Of a stretch of 64,000 nucleotides of DNA, positions 18,079 through 26,359 are shown piece by piece; the stretch's first letter is position 1; each line of letters begins with the position of its first letter. The position numbers and the translations under genes are program-made. Origin of the DNA: Methylomonas sp. (GTDB lineage: Bacteria; Pseudomonadota; Gammaproteobacteria; Methylococcales; Methylomonadaceae); NCBI GenBank assembly GCA_002929135.1, contig PESC01000054.1, forward strand, positions 1 through 64,000, in the 5' to 3' direction. Below the pieces are notes generated by a model, which worked only from the letters and a program-made list of their open reading frames with translations, was not told where the DNA came from and made no database searches.

Positions 18079-19296
18079 TTAAACCGCCAGATCGTTGACG
18101 CTCAGGATCGCCAGCAGGATGGACACGATGATACCGGCAATCATCAAGCCCAGCGATATGATGAGGGCGGGTTCCAGCAGTGCCAACATGCGTTGTATCG
18201 TGGTTTTGAGTTGTTTGTCGTAGATGACGGCAATGCGCAGCAACATCTCTTCCAAACGACCGGTTTCCTCGCCCATTTTAATCATTTGTACGGCCAGCTT
18301 TGGAAACACCGCGTGCCGGGCCAAGACGTCGGACAGGGTTTTGCCTTGCTTCAACTGCTCTTCCGCCTGCGTCATGACATCGACCAGTACGGCGTTGCCG
18401 ACGGTTTCGCGGACGATACCCAACGATTTCAATATCGATACGCCGTTACCGAGCAGGGTACCGAAGGTGCGGCTGAAGCGGGCCACTTCCATCGTCAACA
18501 CGATGTCACCGAACAGCGGCGCATGCAGAAGCCGCCGATCCCAAACCTGCCTGCTGACGGGGTCGAGCAACTGTAGCTTCATGAATTGCATAGCCGACAG
18601 GATAGCCAGCAACAACAGCCACCAATAGGCTTGCAGGAATTCGGCAAGGCCGACCACGATCCGGGTCGGCAGAGGCAAGGACTGACCGGCGCTGGCGAAC
18701 ATCTCCTGGAACTGCGGCACCACGAAGATCAGCATCACGAACAGCGAGGCCAGCGACATCACCAAAAGAATCGCCGGATAAATCAGGGCGGTACTGACGG
18801 TATCCTTGAGTTCCTGCGAACGTTCGAGGTAGTCGGCCAGACGCTGAAGCACACCGCCCAGGTTGCCACCCATCTCACCGGCACGAATCATATTCAGGTA
18901 AAACCTGGAAAACACGCCGCCCTGACTTTCAAGCGCATCGGCCAGGGATTTGCCGCTTTTGACCTTGTCGAGCACATCGGCAACCAGTTTCGACAGCCTG
19001 GGGTTGTCTTCGGCCAGTTGCAGCAAAATACTCAGCGACCGATCCAGAGGCAGGCCCGATTCCAGCAACGTGGCCAGTTCGCCGGTGAACATGCCGATTT
19101 CCTTCTGCTTGAGGCGCAAACCGGCTGAACGCAATTTGATGCCGAGAAAGGTTTTGTCTTTGGCAGGCGCAACCCGGATCGGAATCAGGCCCTGGGTTTG
19201 CAACTGCAACAACAGCGCCCGCTCATCGCTCGCGTCGGCCACGCCTTCTTCGGTGACGCCCTGTTGATTGACCGCTTTGTACGAAAATAAAGCCAT
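18079..19296 (-). CDS. gspF: Type II secretion inner-membrane protein GspF
   Basis: Polytopic platform protein of 405 aa with two repeated GspF domains. The first has FTGELATLLESGLPLDRSL near residue 70, the second FSRTFGTLLGNGVSILKSL near 273, and three TMs lie near residues 170-190, 220-240 and 375-400. It is the first gene of the gsp operon here. The gspE ATPase gene that usually precedes gspF is absent, so GspE must be encoded elsewhere or borrowed from a related system. The 19297-19475 spacer beyond it has no recognisable gene. Confidence 0.95.
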   Translation of the reverse strand: MALFSYKAVNQQGVTEEGVADASDERALLLQLQTQGLIPIRVAPAKDKTFLGIKLRSAGLRLKQKEIGMFTGELATLLESGLPLDRSLSILLQLAEDNPRLSKLVADVLDKVKSGKSLADALESQGGVFSRFYLNMIRAGEMGGNLGGVLQRLADYLERSQELKDTVSTALIYPAILLVMSLASLFVMLIFVVPQFQEMFASAGQSLPLPTRIVVGLAEFLQAYWWLLLLAILSAMQFMKLQLLDPVSRQVWDRRLLHAPLFGDIVLTMEVARFSRTFGTLLGNGVSILKSLGIVRETVGNAVLVDVMTQAEEQLKQGKTLSDVLARHAVFPKLAVQMIKMGEETGRLEEMLLRIAVIYDKQLKTTIQRMLALLEPALIISLGLMIAGIIVSILLAILSVNDLAV

Positions 19297-19475
19297 GCGC
19301 TATGTGCCGAGCAGTGGTGGGAGCGAGGCGGGAATTATAGGAGGCTGTCCGAGAATAAAAAACCTGCTGCGGAAGAGCACTTTTGGCGTACAGGGGTTTT
19401 GACGCCGACAAAAAGCGGGCGATGGTCAGCCATTCATTTTATCGGCGGGTTTTTACGACACGCCGTCGGCAATGC

Positions 19476-19676
19476 TCAGGACGGAAAACAGTCCTGGATA
19501 TGCCGCCTGAAAAACCGGCTTTTGGATCGGGCGTTCAAAAATGCCTGAAACAATTCTGCCGGTACATGACAAAAATCCTGGGGCTTGGCGTGGCGAAAAC
19601 ACACTCTCAGCCTGTGATTGTGTGCGTCATAACCGATGACGTCGATGGTTTCAGATCGGACTGATAGCATTTGCAT
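19476..19676 (-). CDS. Small KTSC-domain protein
   Basis: A 66-residue protein that fits the KTSC domain: an initial V-R-S-E-T-I-D-V-I-G-Y-D block, LRVCFRHAK in place of the usual LxVxFxxG, CHVPAELFQAFLNA, and a SRFFRRHIQD end. The name-giving residues are partly replaced (CHVP for YxYxxVP). KTSC proteins are small, often mobile-element-linked and of unknown function. The ATG is preceded on the minus strand by a G-rich box. A double hairpin lies immediately upstream (19678-19731). Confidence 0.72.
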   Translation of the reverse strand: MQMLSVRSETIDVIGYDAHNHRLRVCFRHAKPQDFCHVPAELFQAFLNARSKSRFFRRHIQDCFPS

Positions 19677-19677
19677 G

Positions 19678-19731
19678 GCCGCCCCCCGTTTAACCGCTGG
19701 TTGATGAAGCGGTTAGTAACACCAGGGCGGC
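19678..19731. promoter_or_regulatory. Nested inverted repeats upstream of the KTSC gene
   Basis: GCCGCCC (19678-19684) pairs with GGGCGGC (19725-19731). Inside it TAACCGC (19691-19697) pairs with GCGGTTA (19709-19715). Both stems are perfect over 7 bp. The element abuts the KTSC start codon and could be an operator or leader structure. It has no T-run on either side, so it is unlikely to be a terminator. Confidence 0.45.
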
Positions 19732-19891
19732 AATGGTTCCTGGGTTGGATGTAGTTTGCTAAAAAAACTACGCCTGCTGGCCTCGGTGTCCTGGCGCAAA
19801 TCCCTCCGCAAATATCATGCCCAAAACCAGCGAAATGCCGTGCGATTACCCAGCGCACGAGGCAAGCACCCGCTCAATTCGGCCTTGGAAC

Positions 19892-19902
19892 TGGTATACA
19901 AT
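19892..19902 (+). promoter_or_regulatory. Extended -10 promoter for gnnA-gnnB-lpxB
   Basis: TGGTATACAAT, an extended -10 element (TG-N-TATACA), lies about 75 nt before the gnnA ATG. No good -35 is seen, as is normal for extended -10 promoters. It is the only promoter-like sequence in the spacer on this strand. Confidence 0.45.
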
Positions 19903-19976
19903 GCGCGGTTTTTATTCACCCCCGCCCTCCAGGAGGCCGCCAGGCCGGATACTGCGGATTATCGAGTGATCGTCTA

Positions 19977-20930
19977 ATGAGTAAACTGAAATGTGCCGTC
20001 ATCGGCACTGGCTATCTGGGGAAGTTTCATGCAGAAAAATATGCGGCATTGCAGGATTGTGAACTGGTTGCCGTGGTTGACATCGATGCCGCAGTCGCCC
20101 ACCAGGTTGCCGACAAGCTGGGCGCTCGTGCGCTGACCGATTACCGGCAATTGCTGGGCGAGGTCGATGCCGTCAGCGTCGTGGTACCCACCAGCTTTCA
20201 TCATGCGGTATCCCGGGATTTTCTCGCCGCTGGCGCCCATGTCCTGGTCGAAAAGCCGATTACCGTCACCGTCGAGGAAGCCGACGAACTGATTGCCGTC
20301 GCCAAAGACAACAATGTCATTCTGCAAGTGGGCCATCTCGAACGCTTCAATCCGGCGGTGCGCGGCCTGGATGCGATGGAAGATAAACCCTTGTTCATCG
20401 AATCGCACCGGCTGTCGCCATTCAACCCGCGCGCCAACGATGTCAGCGTGGTACTGGATTTGATGATCCACGACATCGACATCATCCTAGCCCTGGTCGG
20501 GGTCGATGTCGATCACATCGATGCCAGCGGCACCGCCGTACTCACCCAGGGCACCGACATCGCCAATGCCCGCATCACCTTCAAGAACGGTTGTGTCGCC
20601 AATGTTACCGCCAGCCGCATCAGCATGAAAATGGAGCGCAAGATGCGCATGTTCCGCCCCAGTTCCTATATTTCCGTCGATTTTCAGAACCGTGTCGTGG
20701 TCAAGCACAAAACCGGCGACAAGGAAATGTTTCCCGGCATTCCCGAAATCGTCACCGAGGAATCGGTATTCGAAACCGGCGATGCGCTGTTGGAAGAAAT
20801 CAAGCATTTCGTCAATTGCATCCAGACCGGCGAAAACCCGCTGGTACCGGGCGAGGCCGGACGCAAGGCGCTGGCTACCGCGATTGAAATCAGTCGATTC
20901 CTGCAACACGGTCAGAGGGCAATAGCATGA
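19977..20930 (+). CDS. gnnA: Gfo/Idh/MocA oxidoreductase, probable UDP-GlcNAc 3-dehydrogenase GnnA
   Basis: NAD-binding Gfo/Idh/MocA protein of 317 aa: GTGYLGKFHAEKYA near residue 10, VEKPITV near 96, and GHLERFNPAV near 118. In Acidithiobacillus ferrooxidans GnnA oxidises UDP-GlcNAc at C3 and GnnB then aminates it, giving UDP-GlcNAc3N for lipid A with amide-linked 3-acyl chains. The gene overlaps a DegT aminotransferase by 4 nt and precedes lpxB, exactly that context. The activity is inferred from family and neighbours; a general sugar dehydrogenase is the alternative. Confidence 0.8.
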   Translation: MSKLKCAVIGTGYLGKFHAEKYAALQDCELVAVVDIDAAVAHQVADKLGARALTDYRQLLGEVDAVSVVVPTSFHHAVSRDFLAAGAHVLVEKPITVTVEEADELIAVAKDNNVILQVGHLERFNPAVRGLDAMEDKPLFIESHRLSPFNPRANDVSVVLDLMIHDIDIILALVGVDVDHIDASGTAVLTQGTDIANARITFKNGCVANVTASRISMKMERKMRMFRPSSYISVDFQNRVVVKHKTGDKEMFPGIPEIVTEESVFETGDALLEEIKHFVNCIQTGENPLVPGEAGRKALATAIEISRFLQHGQRAIA

Positions 20931-22027
20931 TCCCCATGGTGAATCTGCAAGCGCAATACACCGACATCAAGGACGAAATCGAGCGCGGCATGGCCGAAAC
21001 CATAGCCGCCTGTTCGTTCATTCTGGGGCCGAATGTCCAGGCCTTCGAAAAGGAAGCCGCCGATTATCTGGGCGTCAGACACGCCATCGGCTGCGCATCC
21101 GGCACCGATGCCCTGCATCTGGCCCTGCTGGCCGAAGGCATAGGCCCAGGCGATGAAGTCATCACCAGCGCCTTCACCTTCATCGCCACGGCGGAAGCCA
21201 TCAAATATGTCGGTGCCACGCCGGTCTTCGTCGACATCGATCCTTGCACTTTCAACATCACGCCGGAAACCATCGAAAACGCCATCACGCCCAAAACCCG
21301 GGCGGTGATGCCGGTGCATTTGTTCGGCCAGCCTGCCGACATCATTGCCATCCAGGCCATTTGTCAGCGCCACGGTTTGAAACTGATCGAAGATTGCGCC
21401 CAATCGTTCGGCGCCAGCGTGGACGGCATACAGACCGGCGCCTTTGGCGATGCGGCAGGCTTCAGCTTCTTCCCCAGCAAAAACCTGGGCTGTTTCGGCG
21501 ACGGTGGCCTGGTGACGACGCAGTGCGACGTGGCGGCAGCCAAAATCCGCCAATACCGCAATCACGGTTCAGACGTGCGTTACTACCACGACGTGATTGG
21601 CTACAACAGCCGCCTGGATGAGTTGCAAGCCGTGGTGTTGCGGGCCAAGCTCAAACGCATCGACCACTACAACGCCGCCCGCCGCCACGCAGCGCAGCGC
21701 TATTCCGCGCAACTGGCCGGTTTGCCGCTGCAAACCCCGCACGAAGATGGGGTGGGCGTTCATGTTTATCATCAGTACACCGTGTTGTGTGACCGTCGCG
21801 ACGACGTGATGAGCGCCTTGCAGGCCAAACAGATTGCCTGCGCGGTGTATTACCCGGTACCGTTGCATCAGCAAAATGTGTTCAAGGCCGAATGCGTCGG
21901 AGTTTCCCTGCCAGTGACCGAATCGGTGGCGGCCCGCTGCTTCTCGCTACCAATCTGCGCCAATCTCGCCGACGACAGCGTAGACACCATCACCGGCGTC
22001 ATACGCTCAGTATTCGACGCCGGATAA
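20927..22027 (+). CDS. gnnB: DegT/DnrJ/EryC1 aminotransferase, probable GnnB
   Basis: PLP-dependent sugar aminotransferase of 366 aa. The PLP lysine is in FSFFPSKNLGCFGDGG near residue 186, with EDCAQSFGA near 158 and ASGTDALHLAL near 58. It would convert the 3-keto intermediate made by GnnA into UDP-GlcNAc3N using glutamate. It is coupled to gnnA by a 4-nt overlap and lies 1 nt before the lpxB start. The DegT fold is certain; the substrate is inferred from context. Confidence 0.82.
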   Translation: MIPMVNLQAQYTDIKDEIERGMAETIAACSFILGPNVQAFEKEAADYLGVRHAIGCASGTDALHLALLAEGIGPGDEVITSAFTFIATAEAIKYVGATPVFVDIDPCTFNITPETIENAITPKTRAVMPVHLFGQPADIIAIQAICQRHGLKLIEDCAQSFGASVDGIQTGAFGDAAGFSFFPSKNLGCFGDGGLVTTQCDVAAAKIRQYRNHGSDVRYYHDVIGYNSRLDELQAVVLRAKLKRIDHYNAARRHAAQRYSAQLAGLPLQTPHEDGVGVHVYHQYTVLCDRRDDVMSALQAKQIACAVYYPVPLHQQNVFKAECVGVSLPVTESVAARCFSLPICANLADDSVDTITGVIRSVFDAG

Positions 22028-22028
22028 T

Positions 22029-23195
22029 GTGTCGATGGTAAATCCCGGCAAAGCGCCCACTGTTGTGTTCAGCGCCGGCGAATCGTCCGGCGACCGCCAC
22101 GCTGCGCACATGTTCGACGACATGCGCAAACTGCAACCGGCGATCCGGGGCCTGGGCATGGGCGGTGCCGCGATGCGGGCGGCAGGCATCGATATCCGTT
22201 TCGATTCCTCGGGCATCGGCGTCATCGGCCTGGTGGAAATCCTCAAGCACTACGGTGAAATCCGCCAGGCACTGCGAATGATGAAGGCTCTGGTCGAACA
22301 CGAAAAACCGGATTTGCTGGTCTGTGTCGATTACAAGGAATTCAATCTGAAGCTGGCGCAATTCGCCAAGCGCCGGGGCGTCAAGGTGTTGTTCTATGTC
22401 AGTCCGCAAGTGTGGGCATGGCGTTCGGGGCGAGTGAAAACCTACGGCCAGGCCATCGACATGATGGCGGTGATTTTTCCGTTCGAAACCGTGTACTACC
22501 AGGCCGAGAACGTACCGGTGCGTTACGTTGGCCATCCGTCGGTCGACAAGGTGCAGCCCATGCGAACCCGGACGGACGATATGATGCTATTCGGTTTGAC
22601 CGACGATGCCCCCGTCGTCGGCCTGTTGCCCGGCAGCCGTAGCAACGAAATCAAGCGCATGTTGCCAGTGATGCTGGATGCGGTGCAGCAATTGGCCCAG
22701 AAGCACCCCGACTGCCAGTTTCTGCTGCCGCAGGCCGATTCGATCGACGACCTTGCGCTGGCGGATTATCTGGCGGCCTGCAAGGTGGCGATCAAGGTCA
22801 TCAAGCAGCAAACCTACGATGCCATTCAGTGCTGCGACGCCATCATGACCACCTCGGGCACGGCGTCGCTGGAGATTGCCCTGCTGGGTGTACCCATGGT
22901 AATTGCCTACCGGCTGTCGCCGTTGACCTACTGGCTGGGCAAACAGCTGGTTAAAATCCCCTTCATTGGATTGCCCAACATCATCGCAGGCAGGCGCGTG
23001 GTAACCGAGTTGATCCAGCATGACGCCAATGCCGACAATCTGGCGACGGAAATCGAACGGCTGCTGTTCGATCAAAACATCCGGGCGACCGCAATCGCTG
23101 AACTCCAGCGGGTCAAATCGCTGATGGGCGAAGGCGGTGGCTCTCACAACATGGCTTTGCTGGCGCTGGAAATGCTGGAAACCGCGCCACGGTAA
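22029..23195 (+). CDS. lpxB: Lipid-A-disaccharide synthase
   Basis: GT19 glycosyltransferase joining UDP-diacylglucosamine to lipid X to form the lipid A disaccharide, at the inner face of the inner membrane; 388 aa. Landmarks are SAGESSGDRHAA near residue 16, VCVDYKEFNLKLA near 99, YVSPQVWAWR near 120 and GLLPGSRSNEI near 198. The start is GTG at 22029, or ATG at 22035. Directly after gnnB, so the three genes form one operon for modified lipid A. Confidence 0.95.
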   Translation: MSMVNPGKAPTVVFSAGESSGDRHAAHMFDDMRKLQPAIRGLGMGGAAMRAAGIDIRFDSSGIGVIGLVEILKHYGEIRQALRMMKALVEHEKPDLLVCVDYKEFNLKLAQFAKRRGVKVLFYVSPQVWAWRSGRVKTYGQAIDMMAVIFPFETVYYQAENVPVRYVGHPSVDKVQPMRTRTDDMMLFGLTDDAPVVGLLPGSRSNEIKRMLPVMLDAVQQLAQKHPDCQFLLPQADSIDDLALADYLAACKVAIKVIKQQTYDAIQCCDAIMTTSGTASLEIALLGVPMVIAYRLSPLTYWLGKQLVKIPFIGLPNIIAGRRVVTELIQHDANADNLATEIERLLFDQNIRATAIAELQRVKSLMGEGGGSHNMALLALEMLETAPR

Positions 23196-23311
23196 AAATA
23201 AGCATAACTATTCAGCGTAAGCCGCTTTACCCCTACCCCAACCGGCTTCCAGGGTTGTTAGCAATTGAAACTACCCCGAAGAAGTCTCTCCACACCCCTC
23301 TGGCCTTAGCC

Positions 23312-23364
23312 CGATCATGGCGAGCAGTCGCTTCATGGCCCAAGGCGGCTGGTCGCCATGATCG
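23312..23364. repeat. 12-bp perfect inverted repeat
   Basis: CGATCATGGCGA (23312-23323) and TCGCCATGATCG (23353-23364) form a perfect 12-bp stem with a 29-nt loop, in the spacer between the converging lpxB and CAP genes, 4 nt from the CAP stop codon. No T-run follows on either strand. It may be a bidirectional hairpin terminator or an insertion scar next to the atypical CAP gene. Confidence 0.55.
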
Positions 23365-23368
23365 TTAG

Positions 23369-23824
23369 CTACCTCTTCACGAACATCTGGGTGAAGAACA
23401 GGGATCCATCCCTGGCTAGGGCGATGCCCACCCCGGTGTGGGTAAAATCGCCCTCGATGTTGGCTTTATGCCCCGGGCTGTTGAGCCATCCCACCACCAC
23501 TTGGGCCGTGCGGTAGCCAAAGGCCACGTTCTCGGCAAAACCCATCCCACCTAGGGCTTTGCGGATCCGCTCCACACGCTTATCGAAGCCCTCGTGGCTA
23601 AAGGGGGAGCGCCCATTGGCCATATCGGCGCTATGGGTTCGCGAGGTATCGGCGATGTGGCTGTCGGGCATGAGAGGGGTTAGGCCGATGGATTCCCTGT
23701 GCCCATTGATCAGCTCGACCACCTGGTTCTCCAAGGCTTCGTGGGAGATACCTTGGGCTAGGCCGGACGAGGGGAGGAGCAGAGGGATGCCCAGGAGCAG
23801 GGCTGCGGCAAGGATGATCCTCAT
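23369..23824 (-). CDS. Secreted CAP (SCP/PR1-like) domain protein
   Basis: A signal peptide (MRIILAAALLLGIPLLLPSS) is followed by a CAP domain of about 120 residues with NQVVELINGHR, HSADMANGRSPFSHEGF, VAFGYRTAQVVVGWLNSPGH and HTGVGIALARDGSLFFTQMF. These are the CAP1 to CAP4 motifs, with His and Glu of the cavity present. Bacterial CAP (YkwD-like) proteins are extracytoplasmic and mostly of unknown function. Codon choice (CCTAGG, GGGATCC, CTAG runs) differs from the neighbours, hinting at transfer. The ATG at 23824 is taken because it starts the signal peptide; its ribosome-binding site is poor. Confidence 0.85.
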   Translation of the reverse strand: MRIILAAALLLGIPLLLPSSGLAQGISHEALENQVVELINGHRESIGLTPLMPDSHIADTSRTHSADMANGRSPFSHEGFDKRVERIRKALGGMGFAENVAFGYRTAQVVVGWLNSPGHKANIEGDFTHTGVGIALARDGSLFFTQMFVKR

Positions 23825-23921
23825 GGGGGTAAAAGCCGTTTGTTCGATACAAATAAGGATTCGGTGAAAATAGCTTCCACCTTTCATTCGGCTTTGCCGA
23901 CGATGCCGGGAAAGGCGGACA

Positions 23922-24614
23922 CTATGGATCGCCAAGCGGGTGGCGTTCGCCGAACAGCGCCGTGCCCACCCTGACCAGCGTAGACCCTTCCATGACGGCA
24001 GCTTTTAGATCGCCGCTCATGCCGAACGAATAAGTGTCCAGCGACAGGCCTTCAAGCGCTTGTAAAGCTTGGTACAGCGCCCGGTAAGGCTGGCGCTGCC
24101 GGGCGTAGTTGTCTTCCGGCGCAGGGATCGCCATGACACCACGCAAGACCAGATTGGGCAACAGGGCGATGGCTTGGGCAAGGTCTGGCAGTTCGGTCAG
24201 CGTGACACCCGATTTGCTGGCTTCGCCGCTGATGTTGACTTGCAGGCACACATTCAGCGGCGGCAGATGCGCGGGGCGTTGTTCGCTCAGGCGCTGTGCG
24301 ATCTTCAGGCGATCGACGCTGTGCACCCAGTCGAAATAGTGGGCGATGGCGCTGGTTTTGTTGGATTGAATCGGCCCGATGAAATGCCAGGTGATGTTGA
24401 AAGCGGCCAGTTTCTGCTGCTTGCTTCTGGCTTCTTGCAGGTAATTTTCGGCGAAATGGCGTTGGCCCAGCCGGTATAGCGCGGCAATGTCCTCAGCCGG
24501 TTTGGTTTTGCTGACGGCCAGCAACTGTACGCAGCCTTTGGGGCGCCCGGCGATGCCGATGGCATGGCGTATCTGGCTGCGAACATGCTGATAGCGTTCG
24601 GCGATGCTCGTCAT
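23922..24614 (-). CDS. yggS: PLP homeostasis protein YggS
   Basis: Pyridoxal-5'-phosphate binding protein of the YggS/PROSC family, 230 aa, with an alanine-racemase-like TIM barrel fold. The PLP lysine is in LLAVSKTKPAEDI near residue 36, then HFAENYLQEA near 53, WHFIGPIQSNK near 77 and FGMSGDLKAAV near 198. The family controls free PLP and amino acid pools and is not known as an enzyme. It overlaps tatC by 4 nt, so it is probably transcribed with the tat genes. Confidence 0.93.
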   Translation of the reverse strand: MTSIAERYQHVRSQIRHAIGIAGRPKGCVQLLAVSKTKPAEDIAALYRLGQRHFAENYLQEARSKQQKLAAFNITWHFIGPIQSNKTSAIAHYFDWVHSVDRLKIAQRLSEQRPAHLPPLNVCLQVNISGEASKSGVTLTELPDLAQAIALLPNLVLRGVMAIPAPEDNYARQRQPYRALYQALQALEGLSLDTYSFGMSGDLKAAVMEGSTLVRVGTALFGERHPLGDP

Positions 24615-25357
24615 TCCTCAGTCAACTCGGGCTTGCGGACGAAAAAACGCGAGAACAGCAGGCCCGATTCGAACAGCATCCACATGGGAACGGCCAGCAG
24701 GGTTTGCGACAAGGCATCGGGTGGGGTCAGAAACATCGCAATGGTGAACACGCCGACGATGATGTAGGGCCGTTTTTCGGCTAGGCTTGCCGGCGTCATG
24801 ATGCCAGTCCAGACCAGCACGATGGTGAGTATGGGCACCTGAAAACTGATGCCGAAAGCAAAAAATATCGACAACACGAAATCGAGGTAGGTGGCGATGT
24901 CGGTCATGACCGCAACGCCTTCGGGCGCTGCGGCAGTCAGGTAGCCGAATACCAGTGGGAACACCAGAAAATAGGCAAATGCAGCGCCTGCGTAGAACAG
25001 TAGCGTGCTGGCCAGCAGCAGCGGCAATACCATGATTTTTTCGTTCCGGTACAGGCCAGGGGCGACGAAGCCCCAGAACTGGTAAAGAATGAAGGGCACG
25101 GAGATGAATACGGCCACGACGAAGGCCAGTTTGATCGGGGTGAAAAACGGCGAGGCCACGTCGATGGCGATCATGGTGCTGCCCACCGGCATGTGTTTCA
25201 GCAACGGATCGGCCAGGTAGTGGTAGATGTCGTTGGCATAAACCGCCGTGCCTATGAATACCAGCAACACACACAGTACGACCTTCAACAGCCGGTTGCG
25301 CAATTCGATCAGATGACTGATGAAGGGCTGTTCGCCTGAATTACGCGGATTTGTCAT
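24611..25357 (-). CDS. tatC: Sec-independent protein translocase TatC
   Basis: Receptor subunit of the twin-arginine translocase, 248 aa, six TMs. Landmarks: the N-terminal FISHLIELRNRLLKV, FWGFVAPGLYRNEK near residue 92, and FGISFQVP near 168. It recognises twin-arginine signal peptides together with TatB. It overlaps tatB by 17 nt. The tail FVRKPELTEE is cytoplasmic. Confidence 0.96.
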   Translation of the reverse strand: MTNPRNSGEQPFISHLIELRNRLLKVVLCVLLVFIGTAVYANDIYHYLADPLLKHMPVGSTMIAIDVASPFFTPIKLAFVVAVFISVPFILYQFWGFVAPGLYRNEKIMVLPLLLASTLLFYAGAAFAYFLVFPLVFGYLTAAAPEGVAVMTDIATYLDFVLSIFFAFGISFQVPILTIVLVWTGIMTPASLAEKRPYIIVGVFTIAMFLTPPDALSQTLLAVPMWMLFESGLLFSRFFVRKPELTEE

Positions 25358-25655
25358 GGTCTGTTTTGGCCGGTTCCGGCGGTTCAGGTGTATGCTCCAA
25401 CGACTGCAATGTGGTTTTCACGTCTTTGCTGGTCTGGTGAAACTCGTCGAGTATCGAATTTTCCTGCATTAGCTGGCGCATTTCTTCAGCGTGTAATTCA
25501 TGCTTGATTTCGGCCTGGACGTTGGCGATCGTGCTGCGAGCCTTGCCCAGCCAGTAACCGGCGATGCGGGCCGCTTTGGGCAGGCGCTCGGGGCCGATGA
25601 CCAGCAGCGCCACCAATCCCAGCATCATCAGTTCAGAAAATCCGACATCGAACAT
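25341..25655 (-). CDS. tatB: Sec-independent protein translocase TatB
   Basis: Small bitopic Tat subunit, 104 aa: MFDVGFSELMMLGLVALLVIGPERLPKAAR is a TM hinge plus amphipathic helix, ahead of a charged cytoplasmic tail. The DVGFSE start and GPERLP hinge separate it from TatA. It lies 8 nt after tatA and overlaps tatC. Confidence 0.94.
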   Translation of the reverse strand: MFDVGFSELMMLGLVALLVIGPERLPKAARIAGYWLGKARSTIANVQAEIKHELHAEEMRQLMQENSILDEFHQTSKDVKTTLQSLEHTPEPPEPAKTDHDKSA

Positions 25656-25663
25656 GCTCGCTT

Positions 25664-25891
25664 TTAACCTGCGTCTTTTTCGTGATCTTGGTTTTTGCCA
25701 GGAACTTCACCTTCGGGCAGGCTTTTATCGGTTTTTGCCGCCGGATCGTTCTGGCTGTCGTCCTTGATGGCTTTGCGGAAATTCTTGATGGCGTCGCCCA
25801 AATCGCCGCCCATACCGCGCAGACGCTGGGTACCGAATATCAAAATGACAATGACCAGCATAATCAGCAATTCACTCATGCCTATGCCCAT
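25664..25891 (-). CDS. tatA: Sec-independent protein translocase TatA
   Basis: Pore-forming Tat subunit, 75 aa. A single TM ([20 protein letters not shown], with the FG hinge) is followed by an amphipathic helix ([14 protein letters not shown]) and a charged tail. It lies 31 nt after hisE, and the hisE-tatABC order is common in proteobacteria. Confidence 0.95.
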   Translation of the reverse strand: MGIGMSELLIMLVIVILIFGTQRLRGMGGDLGDAIKNFRKAIKDDSQNDPAAKTDKSLPEGEVPGKNQDHEKDAG

Positions 25892-25922
25892 GATCTACTC
25901 CTTAATATTTGATGTGCCGACG

Positions 25923-26249
25923 TTACTGGGAGGAAGCAGGCCGCTGGGCTTTTTCTTGCAGGCCAGACAAGCCAAAACGACGCTGGAGTTCGTCCAACAC
26001 GGCCTGCGGCCCCAAACCACAATGCGCCAGCATCACCAGGGAGTGAAACCAGAGATCGGCGGTTTCATATACGATTTTTTGAGGATCGCCGTCTTTGGCG
26101 GCAATGATGGTTTCGGTGGCTTCTTCGCCGATTTTTTTCAGAATGTGGTCAAGACCTTTGGCATACAGGCCTGCCACGTAGGATGGCTCGTCGCTTTGCT
26201 GCTTGCGCTGTTCGAGAACATCGGCCAATTGCTGCAATACATCGCTCAT
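25923..26249 (-). CDS. hisE: Phosphoribosyl-ATP diphosphatase
   Basis: Second step of histidine synthesis, hydrolysing PR-ATP to PR-AMP; 108 aa. Typical HisE motifs are [22 protein letters not shown] near residue 30, with the metal-binding Glu residues, and [14 protein letters not shown] near 60. The gene is a separate HisE, not fused to HisI. First gene of the hisE-tatABC-yggS run; a candidate terminator hairpin lies 77 nt upstream of its start. Confidence 0.94.
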   Translation of the reverse strand: MSDVLQQLADVLEQRKQQSDEPSYVAGLYAKGLDHILKKIGEEATETIIAAKDGDPQKIVYETADLWFHSLVMLAHCGLGPQAVLDELQRRFGLSGLQEKAQRPASSQ

Positions 26250-26325
26250 GTATGGGGTCTCTCAAGGTTCTGAATCGGGTCGAAAAAATCATACCACGGC
26301 GGTCATAGTGCCAAAAATGACGGGC

Positions 26326-26359
26326 AAAAAAAACCTCTCGAAGCTTGCGCCGTGAGAGG
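26326..26359 (-). terminator. Rho-independent terminator of the candidate sRNA
   Basis: On the minus strand CCTCTC (26354-26359) pairs with GAGAGG (26334-26339), with an inner GGC-GCAA-GCT GNRA-type loop, and is followed by eight T (26326-26333). The T-run side makes the direction unambiguous. It lies 77 nt upstream of hisE and so must end a transcript that begins in the hisE-lysR spacer, or act as an attenuator. Confidence 0.7.

Noticed and set aside
24618-25274. 218-residue frame overlapping tatC on the same strand
   Set aside because: It is an alternate-frame shadow of tatC without membrane segments; tatC is clear in the other frame.
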